A DNA stretch of 64,000 bases from Bog-756 sp963777665 (GTDB taxonomy: Bacteria > Actinomycetota > Acidimicrobiia > Acidimicrobiales > RAAP-2), in the NCBI GenBank assembly GCA_963777665.1, contig CAVZRJ010000012.1:124001-188000 (forward strand). Direction: 5' to 3'. The position numbers were made by a program, and so were the translations under genes. Below the pieces are notes generated by a model, which searched no databases, had not been told where the DNA came from, and worked only from the letters and a program-made list of their open reading frames with translations. This document shows positions 16,240-24,092 of this stretch, in pieces. Positions within the stretch are counted from its first letter, which is position 1; each line of letters opens with the position of its first letter.

Positions 16240-17559
16240 TCAGGCCGAGAGGTACTGGTCGAGTACGCGGTGGTGATGGATCAAGTTGGCCTCCTGCACC
16301 GGATTCAGCATTGCCCCCCGAAACCCCTTGGACTTCATGCCTTTGGTGACCTTGAGCAAGTTCCCGAAGTCCTGGTTATTGATAAGTCCCCAGTCCTTGG
16401 TGGTCCAGTCCTCGTAGAACTTGCGCTCGACGGGTTTTGGTTCGGAATCCGGCGGCACCCACTCGAGGGCCCAGTAATCCAGCAGCGTGCTGTCGGGGTC
16501 GAGGCCGTTGGGCCTCGCGCGGTACAGAGTGGCGTTGCCATGGGTGATCGGCCCGAGGAAGTTCGGGAAGAGGTGGATGGTTCCTGACCCACGGAGATCC
16601 TTATCCGTCAGCCCCTCTACGTCGATCCCGCCTCGGCGCATGGCGTTGAGCCTGAGCTCGTCAAAGACCTTTCCTATTGTCTTCCCTGGAGGAAGCCCGT
16701 TCTTCTTGAGGTCTTCGAGGACGGCTTGGTCCTCACGCGGGAAGAGGCCGGCGACGGCGTCTACGCGCTCGGCGAGCACCTCTGCTGGGTCGACGTCCTC
16801 CTTCCTGAGACCGAGGCGTGGGCTCGGCCCCGCTTCGCGTTGGCGATCTTCGGGCACGTAGTAACAGCTGTGTTGGCCCAGCTGTTCATAGGTGAAGAGT
16901 GTGTCATTGAACCAGGAGAGCATCTGGGGGTGCAGGGTCTGGGGGTGGTAGCTCTCATTGAACGCGTCGACAGCGGTCTTCCAGTTGCACTCGAAGACGA
17001 TCGTCCGGTACGAGCGGAAGCGCAGGTTGTGGAAGCGGTAGCTCGCGAAGCGATCAGGAACGTTGTCGAGGAACGCGCCGAAGGGCTCGCAGTTCGGGTC
17101 CATGTTCACGAAGATGAACCCTCCCCACCGGCCAACCCGCACTTCGCCGAGGCAGACGAGATCGTCGGTCATCGTCTCTGGGAATTCGTGGCGGTCCACC
17201 ACCTCTGCGATCTCGCCTTCGAAGCTCCAGCGCCACCCGTGGTAGGGACACCGGATCTGGGAGGCGAAGCTACCTACACCCGATGCCAGCCGGGTGCCGC
17301 GATGTGGGCAGGCATTGAAGAAGGCTCTGAAGTCTTCGCGGGCCCTGCGGACAACCAGAATCGACTGGTCGCCGATGGTGTACTCGAGAAAATCGCCGGC
17401 GTTGGGAATCTCCTCTTCCCGGCAAGCCACCTGCCAGACGCGGGGCCACAGACGTTCCATCTCGAGGTCGAAGAACTCCTGAGACGTGTAGCGAGCGCCC
17501 GGGACGACTGTCACGCCGCCGGCCTGCCGTAGTGCGTGTCGATCGTCGGTAATGGTCAT
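16240..17559 (-). CDS. Rieske non-heme iron oxygenase, large (alpha) subunit
   Basis: 439 residues. The N-terminal Rieske domain carries CPHRGTRL and CPYHGWRW (the Cys-His...Cys-His 2Fe-2S ligands, residues about 84-107). The catalytic domain shows NESYHPQTLHPQ, where the bridging acidic residue lies just before (VDAFNESYH) and two His bind mononuclear iron; the third ligand is probably the Asp in NNQDFGNL. Such enzymes hydroxylate aromatic or steroid-like compounds using electrons from a separate reductase/ferredoxin, which is not encoded next to it. It lies just outside the island's right end. Confidence 0.9.
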   Translation of the reverse strand: MTITDDRHALRQAGGVTVVPGARYTSQEFFDLEMERLWPRVWQVACREEEIPNAGDFLEYTIGDQSILVVRRAREDFRAFFNACPHRGTRLASGVGSFASQIRCPYHGWRWSFEGEIAEVVDRHEFPETMTDDLVCLGEVRVGRWGGFIFVNMDPNCEPFGAFLDNVPDRFASYRFHNLRFRSYRTIVFECNWKTAVDAFNESYHPQTLHPQMLSWFNDTLFTYEQLGQHSCYYVPEDRQREAGPSPRLGLRKEDVDPAEVLAERVDAVAGLFPREDQAVLEDLKKNGLPPGKTIGKVFDELRLNAMRRGGIDVEGLTDKDLRGSGTIHLFPNFLGPITHGNATLYRARPNGLDPDSTLLDYWALEWVPPDSEPKPVERKFYEDWTTKDWGLINNQDFGNLLKVTKGMKSKGFRGAMLNPVQEANLIHHHRVLDQYLSA

Positions 17560-17646
17560 CAGCTCCTGTCCCGTCTCGGTTCGTGGGACCGGTCCGGCAC
17601 CTGCCCCGGCAGCACATCCGAGGACAGGCTAACGAGTCATTCCGTC

Positions 17647-17925
17647 TTATGCCCATTGGAGCTCCCTAGCGTGAGATGGTTCGTCTCGTAAGTCTCGGAG
17701 CGCAGGCAGGGGTCCGCTGAACTCGTTTGCTGGAGTGCGGTCGTCGACCTCTCTGACGATCTGACTGGGCAGCGCAGGGTCCACGAGTCCCAACGACCCG
17801 CACCACATTGCAGTTTTCGTCAGATTGACCGTCACGTGCGAAGAGCCGCCTTCGGTGGCACGCTTGGCCAGCGCGGCCATGGCACCGACGGCCCCCATGT
17901 AGCCGGTGATGTCGATCCCCGACCC
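17647..17925 (-). pseudogene. CaiB/BaiF (family III) CoA-transferase, C-terminal fragment
   Basis: The segment GIDITGYMGAVGAMAALAKRA, EGGSSHVTVNLTKTAMW matches the late part of class III CoA-transferases (the usual DxxTGYxxAxGxxAALxRR and GGSxHVxVSLxxTG). The ~300-residue N-terminal part with the catalytic Asp is missing; the upstream DNA instead leads into the glycosyltransferase gene on the other strand. A broken gene remnant. Confidence 0.7.
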
Positions 17926-18035
17926 TGTCCTGCATTTTTGGGCGGTCCGTCCTTGGCGGCGGTCACGGACAACTGGCAAGCTGAGATCTCGATGGTCGAA
18001 ACGTGCCCGAGGGCCGACGTCAAGAGGAGGGCTCC

Positions 18036-19184
18036 GTGAAAATCCTCGCGGTGGCGACGCCAGGTGCTGGCCACGTCTACCCCATGCTGCCCTTGATGGA
18101 GGCGTTCCTGGCCCAAGGGGACGAAGTCACGGTGGCGGCTGGCGAAGATCCCGGTGGTGCGGTTGTTCGCACGGGTGCGGACTTTCGTGTGGCGGGTCGC
18201 AGCGAGATGGCTTGGTTCAACGATCTCCAAACCCGGGTCCTCCATGGGAAACCCGGCGATGGGATCTCCGCCGAGCGCATCAACCACTATTTCTTTCCCC
18301 GGTTGTTCGCCGAAGTGGCGGCTCCCGACATGATCGACGACATCGTCGCCCTCGGCAGGGAGTTGAGGCCGGATCTGGTCGTATTCGAGACATACGCGCT
18401 TGCCGGGCCGCTCGCCGCCGAGCTACTCGGCGCGCCTGGTGTCCACCACCTGATCAGCCCGATGCTCCCCCACGACGTGTGTGAGCTCGCCGATGACGCC
18501 GTGTCACCAATGTGGCGCTCGTTCGACCGCTCCACACCGGGTTACGGCGGACTGTACCGGGGAATGACGATTGAGCTCAGCCCACCCTCTCTCGAGGGGC
18601 AGACAGTGCCGGCGGGCGAGTCCCTGGCAATGCGCCCGGTCTCTGTGCTTCCCACGGGGCCGATGCGTGCCGGTCCCCCTTGCGTGTACCTGACGCTCGG
18701 AACGCTCTTCGGCAGCAACTCCGAGGTGTTCCGGACGGCCCTGGCCGGGTTGGCCAAGGAGGACATCGAGGTGGTCGTCACGGTCGGAGCCAACAACGAC
18801 CCCGGAGCGATCGGCCACGTTCCGCCGAATACCCGGGTGGAACGCTTCGTCCTGCAGGCCGACCTGCTCCCGCAGTGCTCGGCGGTGATCCACCACGGCG
18901 GTGCGGGCACCATGTACGGCTCGCTGGCCAACGGCCTCCCGCAGGTGGTGCTGCCCCAGGGCGCGGACAACTTCGTCAACGGCAGGCTTCTGTCCCGCTG
19001 TGGTGCGGGGCTGAGCATCGGGCCCGACCAGCTCAGCCCAGCGGCGGTGCGCGACGCGGTGCGCTCGGTTCTGACCGATCCCTCTTACCGCGACACGGCA
19101 CGCAAGCTGGCCAAAGAGCTCGCCGCATTACCCGAACCGAGAGACGTGGCTCGGGGACTTCGCGACCGCATTGAAGGCGGTTGA
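18036..19184 (+). CDS. MGT/UGT-type glycosyltransferase (GT1)
   Basis: 382 residues. N-terminal acceptor domain begins VKILAVATPGAGHVYPMLPL with the GHxxP pattern; the C-terminal donor-binding domain carries YLTLGTLFGS, VERFVLQADLLPQCSAVIHHGGAGTMYGSLANGLPQVVLPQGADNF, the GT1 nucleotide-sugar signature (HHGGAGT, P...DQ-like replaced by QGADNF). It probably glycosylates a small molecule such as a lipid, macrolide or sterol in the cytoplasm. GTG 18036 has AGGAGG a few bases upstream. No biosynthetic cluster surrounds it. Confidence 0.9.
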   Translation: MKILAVATPGAGHVYPMLPLMEAFLAQGDEVTVAAGEDPGGAVVRTGADFRVAGRSEMAWFNDLQTRVLHGKPGDGISAERINHYFFPRLFAEVAAPDMIDDIVALGRELRPDLVVFETYALAGPLAAELLGAPGVHHLISPMLPHDVCELADDAVSPMWRSFDRSTPGYGGLYRGMTIELSPPSLEGQTVPAGESLAMRPVSVLPTGPMRAGPPCVYLTLGTLFGSNSEVFRTALAGLAKEDIEVVVTVGANNDPGAIGHVPPNTRVERFVLQADLLPQCSAVIHHGGAGTMYGSLANGLPQVVLPQGADNFVNGRLLSRCGAGLSIGPDQLSPAAVRDAVRSVLTDPSYRDTARKLAKELAALPEPRDVARGLRDRIEGG

Positions 19185-19620
19185 TCATCCAACCGGGGCT
19201 GTCTCTAGGGGTTGCTCCGCCTTGAGCCAGGGTTGCCCATGGCTGGCGGCGATCTGGGCGGACTTGTACCGGCCGCTGAGCGTCGCGTTCGACCAGGTCT
19301 GCACCTTGGCAGGGGGTCCGAAGCGGTTCGGAAACCTAGTCACTACCTCGACCGGCCTCTGTTGGCAGATTTCGCGGGTCCGGCCTGCCTGCTCAGGGGT
19401 GAGTTTGCCGTTGTGATCGCTGGTGGCGAGTTGAGCGGACCAGGAACCGACCAGCACGCCCGGGCCGAGCTTCTTCCTCGTGCTCACGATCACGTGGGAA
19501 CGACACCATTTGGGTTGTGGCGATTCCGCGTGAGCGCCTGGTGACTTTCGGCGCGAGATCAGGTAAGTTCAAAATAGCCTTCAAAGTGAGGGTTGTCGAG
19601 AACGGGGGCGGAGTCTTCAT
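19185..19620. other. Intergenic stretch, possible decayed small gene
   Basis: About 436 bp between the glycosyltransferase and the GGDEF-EAL gene. A 102-codon minus-strand frame (19493-19185) has moderately normal composition (LATSDHNGKLTPEQAGRTREIC) but no recognised domain and no ribosome binding site; it is not called as a gene. Confidence 0.4.
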
Positions 19621-21528
19621 GTGGGTGCCTCCGCAGTACGCTGGAGAAACGCGCTCGATCTGGGTTCGGCAATGACCCAGGCAGAACGAGAACTTTCGGG
19701 AGTCTTGAGTGAGTTCGCTCGCACCATGCTCACGGATTTTCCGATTCAGGCGATTCTCGACCACCTGGTCACGCGCATCGTGGATGTCCTGCCGATCACA
19801 GGAGCTGGGGTAACGCTCATCGAGCCTCCCCTGGCGCCCCGATTCGTCGCCGCCACCGACCCTTCGGCGCTTCTCTTCGAGGAGCTACAGACCGAACTTG
19901 GCGACGGACCTTGCCTCGCGGCGTACCAGACCGGAGAGCCGATTTTTGTGCCTGACCTGCGACGCGAAGATCGGTTTGAGGCATTTGCTCCGAGAGCGCT
20001 GGAGATCGGGCTCGAAGCGGTGTTCACATTTCCGTTGCGACACGGAACTCATCGCCTCGGAGCGCTCGACCTCTATCGTGACGCGCCCGGTGCGTTCACC
20101 GCTGACGAGGCGGGTTCGGCCCAGACGCTGGCCGATGTCACCTCGGCATATCTCATCAATGCTCAGGTGAGGTCCGACCTGCAAGACTCCACTCGCCGCT
20201 CTCATGAACGGTCGCTCCGCGATACCCTGACCGGACTACCGAATCGTATTCTGCTCCTCGAGAGGATCGAGCACGCCATCGTGCGAAGCGGCCGCTCTCG
20301 GAAATTGGTGGCGGTCCTGTTCATCGATCTTGATGACTTCACGCGGGTCAACGACAGGTACGGGCACCAGGGCGGCGACGACCTGCTGATCGCTGCCGGT
20401 GAACGAATTGCGGGACTCCTCCGTCCGGCCGACACCCTTTCCCACCTGCCGGGGGACGAGTTCGTCATCTTGTGCGAAGAGCTCGATGAGATTCCGCAAG
20501 TCGAGATCGTTGCCACTCGCATCGTGGATGCACTCGGGACACCATTCATCATCGCCAACCGCAAAGTGGAGATATCAGCGAGCATAGGCATTGCCTTCGC
20601 CAGTCAGGCGAACCACAATCCCGAACAGCTGCTCCATTCGGCCGATATCGCCATGCACCAGGTGAAGCGCAAGGGAGGAGCGAACCACGAGATCATCGAC
20701 TCACGTTCGCACCACCTCGCTGACTATGACATGGATCTGCGAATAGCTCTCAGCAGGGCAGAAGAGCGAGGAGAGCTGCGACTCGACTACCAGCCCATCG
20801 TCCGAACCGATGACGGAGGCTTCGAGGGCTTCGAAGCTCTCCTCCGGTGGGACCATCCCATCCGTGGAGCAGTGTCTCCGACGACGACCATTCCTCTTGC
20901 CGAGCAGTCCGGACTCATCATCGAACTTGGAAGATGGGTGCTCGAGCAAGCCTGCATCGACCGAATGCGTGATGGCCGCTCCAACACGGACTTGATGATG
21001 TCTGTAAACGTATCAGCGCGTCAGATCATGGCCCATGACTTCGTCGCAATGATTACGGGCATCCTGGCTGACACAGACACGGAGCCCAATCTTCTTACTC
21101 TTGAGATCACCGAGGGAGCGCTGGTCCGCGACACCCAGCGAGCACATATCGTCCTCGACCAGCTCAAGGAACTCGGCCTGTCAATTGCCCTCGATGATTT
21201 CGGCACCGGCTATTCATCGCTGAGCTACCTCAAGCAGTTTCCGGTCGACATCGTCAAAATCGACCAGAGGTTCATCACAGACTTGGATCGGGACAAATCG
21301 AGCCATGCCATTGTGTCGAAGACGATCGAGCTCGCTCATCTACTCGACCTCACCGTGGTCTGCGAGGGCGTGGAGACGGAGGGGCAGCATCAAGCGGTTG
21401 CCAGACTGTCCAGCGACTTCTGTCAGGGCTTTCACTTTTGCAGACCGACACACATCGGGAAGTTTGATGGCCGGTACATGCCGATCGAGCGATCCGAGCT
21501 TGTCAAGCCACAGCTGGGCGCACGCTAG
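19621..21528 (+). CDS. GAF-GGDEF-EAL cyclic-di-GMP protein with degenerate PGDEF site
   Basis: 635 residues, soluble. Residues ~20-185 form a GAF sensor domain (ELGDGPCLAAYQTGEP is the typical GAF motif). The GGDEF-type domain (DTLTGLPNRILLLERI, DLDDFTRVNDRYGHQGGDDLL) has LPGDEF where GGDEF is expected, so cyclase activity is doubtful and it may regulate GTP-dependently. The EAL domain is intact: EALLRWDHP, LEITEGALV, DDFGTGYSSL, KIDQRFI, CEGVET, QGFHFCRP. It is therefore most likely a c-di-GMP phosphodiesterase with a sensing GAF. GTG 19621 follows GGGGGCGGAG; ATG 19672 is an alternative start. Confidence 0.85.
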   Translation: MGASAVRWRNALDLGSAMTQAERELSGVLSEFARTMLTDFPIQAILDHLVTRIVDVLPITGAGVTLIEPPLAPRFVAATDPSALLFEELQTELGDGPCLAAYQTGEPIFVPDLRREDRFEAFAPRALEIGLEAVFTFPLRHGTHRLGALDLYRDAPGAFTADEAGSAQTLADVTSAYLINAQVRSDLQDSTRRSHERSLRDTLTGLPNRILLLERIEHAIVRSGRSRKLVAVLFIDLDDFTRVNDRYGHQGGDDLLIAAGERIAGLLRPADTLSHLPGDEFVILCEELDEIPQVEIVATRIVDALGTPFIIANRKVEISASIGIAFASQANHNPEQLLHSADIAMHQVKRKGGANHEIIDSRSHHLADYDMDLRIALSRAEERGELRLDYQPIVRTDDGGFEGFEALLRWDHPIRGAVSPTTTIPLAEQSGLIIELGRWVLEQACIDRMRDGRSNTDLMMSVNVSARQIMAHDFVAMITGILADTDTEPNLLTLEITEGALVRDTQRAHIVLDQLKELGLSIALDDFGTGYSSLSYLKQFPVDIVKIDQRFITDLDRDKSSHAIVSKTIELAHLLDLTVVCEGVETEGQHQAVARLSSDFCQGFHFCRPTHIGKFDGRYMPIERSELVKPQLGAR

Positions 21529-21663
21529 TGCGACATCCCGGACACGCGAACCTGCGCTGAGGCTACGAGGCGGCAGCTAACGACATCGATGAACGTCTCG
21601 GGGCTGACCAGCTGTGAAGACGTTGAACATACGACGGAGCATCGACGTTTCGGTGCTAGCCGT

Positions 21664-21969
21664 CTAGCCCCGCGTCGACAGCTTTCTAGAACCCCGTGAT
21701 CCAACCAGAAGTTTCAACAGCTCACCGATCGTCTGCTGTCGACCGATAGCCTCGCCCAAGGGAGCGTCGACTTCGATGTGGTAGCGGTTACGACGGCCCT
21801 CCTTCTCCTTGGCCACATAGCCGCCGGAGATCAGGTCGTCGACGATGGCGAACGCGCTCCGCTCGGTGATGTCGAGTGTCGAAGCAATATCTCGAAGCCT
21901 CACGCCAGGATCGTGGGCGATGCAGACCAGCACTCGGGCATGGTTCGTCAGAAAGCTCCATTCGGACAC
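21664..21969 (-). CDS. Winged-helix (MarR/ArsR-like) transcriptional regulator
   Basis: 101 residues: WSFLTNHARVLVCIAHDPGVRLRDIASTLDITERSAFAIVDDLISGGYVAKEKEGRRNRYHI is a compact winged helix with a clear recognition helix and the basic wing (EGRRNRY). The C-terminal helix (GELLKLL) could dimerise. It is divergent from the membrane protein at 22164, with about 190 bp of relatively AT-rich DNA between, so it may control that gene. Effector unknown. Confidence 0.75.
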   Translation of the reverse strand: MSEWSFLTNHARVLVCIAHDPGVRLRDIASTLDITERSAFAIVDDLISGGYVAKEKEGRRNRYHIEVDAPLGEAIGRQQTIGELLKLLVGSRGSRKLSTRG

Positions 21970-22163
21970 CTTGACTATGATAGCCGAAAGATTCGTGAAG
22001 TAGATTGCTGGTATTCTATAACTAGAGTATGGTCACGTGAGTAGGAGATGGGCCTGGGCCGATCTCCCAGATCTAAGAGCTGGTCGACTCGCCCCTCTGA
22101 GGCACCTTGCCTGGACTGATGCAGCGTGCACCAGTCGTACCTATGCCAAAGGAGCCATGTTCG

Positions 22164-22757
22164 ATGGGACGCAAGACATTCGATGCACTGGTCAGTGCAG
22201 CCGGCCTGCTACTTGTGGCGGTGCTGTTGGTCGCCGGGGGTCTGCTGGTCTGGACCAGTAGCTACATCAACAACGAGGTACATACGCAGCTCGCGGCTCA
22301 GCAGATCTACTTCCCTGCGGCCAACAGCTCGGCCGTTGCCGCCCCCGAGTTCCAGGCTGTGCGTCAGTATGGGGGTCAACTCATGACCACCGGTGCTCAG
22401 GCGGAAGTGTATGCGGACCACTTCATCGCCAACCACCTCACCGCGATCGGTGGAGGAAAGACGTACGCTCAGCTGTCGACCGAGTCGATCGCTCAGCCGA
22501 CGAACACCAAACTGGCCACACAGGTTGCGACGGTGTTCAAGGGTGAGACACTGCGCGGTCTCCTGCTCAACGCCTACGCCTTCGGGACCGTGGGCATGAT
22601 CGCGGGGATCGCTGCAATCGTCGCCTTCGTCGGCGCCGGTCTCCTGCTCCTCCTCTGCCTGCTCGGGATCCGTCACGCTCGCAAGACCCCGTCGATCGAG
22701 GAGCTGCTCCACTCAGATGCCACCGTTCCCCGTGAGTTGGAGACGGTCGGGGTCTGA
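22164..22757 (+). CDS. Two-transmembrane conserved hypothetical protein
   Basis: 197 residues from ATG 22164 with AAAGGAG at 22148-22154. One membrane segment near the N terminus (ALVSAAGLLLVAVLLVAGGLLVW), an extracytoplasmic region of ~110 residues (HTQLAAQQIYFPA, EVYADHFIANHL, GGKTYAQLS), and a second membrane segment (MIAGIAAIVAFVGAGLLLLLCLL) followed by a short charged tail. This architecture recurs in actinobacterial proteins of unknown function. It is divergent from the regulator at 21664. Confidence 0.75.
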   Translation: MGRKTFDALVSAAGLLLVAVLLVAGGLLVWTSSYINNEVHTQLAAQQIYFPAANSSAVAAPEFQAVRQYGGQLMTTGAQAEVYADHFIANHLTAIGGGKTYAQLSTESIAQPTNTKLATQVATVFKGETLRGLLLNAYAFGTVGMIAGIAAIVAFVGAGLLLLLCLLGIRHARKTPSIEELLHSDATVPRELETVGV

Positions 22758-22881
22758 GGCAAACGATTTACTCCCACCGACGACCAACCTGACAAGGTAG
22801 GTCGTCGGTGGGGCCCGACCTTCGGCGGCGTCCACCGACCGAATCCACGACTTCTCACACCGACACAGAAAGAACTGCTCG

Positions 22882-24016
22882 ATGCACGCACTCGTCTACC
22901 ACGGTCCGGGCTCCAAAGCACGGGAGGATGCGCCCAAGCCGGAGATCCTCGCCGATACCGATGCCGTCATCCGGGTCGACTGCACCACCATCTGTGGGAC
23001 GGACCTCCACATCCTGAAGGGTGACCTTCCGATGGTGACCGAGGGACGGATACTCGGGCACGAGGCGGCCGGAACGGTCGATGTGATCGGCTCGGCGGTC
23101 AAGAATGTGGACGTCGGCGGACCGAGTCCTCGTATCCTGTGTGACCACCTGCGGGGCCTGCCGGTACTGCCGAGAAAACCGCTACGGACAATGCCTGGGA
23201 GGAGGAGGGTGGATCCTGGGCAACATCATCGACGGGACGCAGGCCGGGTTCGTCCGGATGCCATTCGCGGACGGCTCGACGTATCCGGCACCGGTCGGGG
23301 TGAACGACGAGTCCTTGCTGATGCTGGCCGACATCCTCCCCACCGCCTACGAGGTCGGTGTGCTCAATGGACGGGTTCGGCCCGGCGACGTAGTAGCGAT
23401 CGTCGGGGCAGGGCCGATCGGACTGTCCGCCATTCTCGGCAGCCGACTGTTCAACCCGTCGCACATCATCGCCATCGATCTCGCTGACACCAGGTTGGAG
23501 GCAGCGAAGCAGTTTGGGGCTGACATCGTCATCAACAGTTCCCGCCAGGATCCCCTGCAGGTGATCCTCGACCTCACTGACGGGCTCGGCGCAGACGTGT
23601 CGATCGAAGCGGTCGGGGTTCCGGCCACCTTTGAGTTGGCTACGACGCTCATTCGTCCCGGCGGCCACATCGCCAATATCGGTGTCCATGGTGAACCAGT
23701 CACCCTTCACCTGGAGGACCTCTGGACAAAGGATGTGACCATCACCACGGGCCTCGACGACACCTACTCGACGCCCACGCTCCTACGGCTCTTGCGAGGG
23801 AATCAGATCGAGGCCGACCGGTTCGTAGTCGCCCGGCTTACGGGAGGCGATCGCAGCTGCCGTCGAGGTAGCGCGGGACGGCCGAAGACGCTGGACCGGG
23901 CAGGGCAACGGGCCGTGAGCACGACCATCGCCCGGGACATTGCCCGGGCGGAGCGGACCAGGGGCCTCCCGTCTGGCCTGCTCACGAGCGCAGCGTCCGG
24001 TTCCCTGGCACAATGA
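22882..24016 (+). pseudogene. Zinc-dependent alcohol dehydrogenase, frameshifted and with lost C terminus
   Basis: MHALVYHGPG, then CTTICGTDLHILKGDLP and GRILGHEAAG (catalytic zinc Cys and His-Glu). At about 23123 the frame shifts by one base (NVDVG, then DRVLVSC), after which CGACRYCRENRYGQC supplies the structural-zinc cysteines and VAIVGAGPIG the NAD fold. The protein is recognisable to about 23825 (NQIEADRFVV); beyond that no frame resembles the family's last ~40 residues, so the C terminus is replaced or lost. The first shift could be a sequencing error, but the missing end suggests real damage. The remaining open frame ends at 24016. Confidence 0.65.
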
Positions 24017-24092
24017 TCTCGAGGACGGCCTAGTCGGGTGGCTAGCGGACCGGCTCGGCGGACTCACCACGAGTCGGAGTGGGAGCGGGACG

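Noticed and set aside
19185..19493. 102-codon minus-strand frame between the glycosyltransferase and the GGDEF-EAL gene
   Set aside because: Composition is passable but there is no ribosome binding site, domain or context; not strong enough to call.
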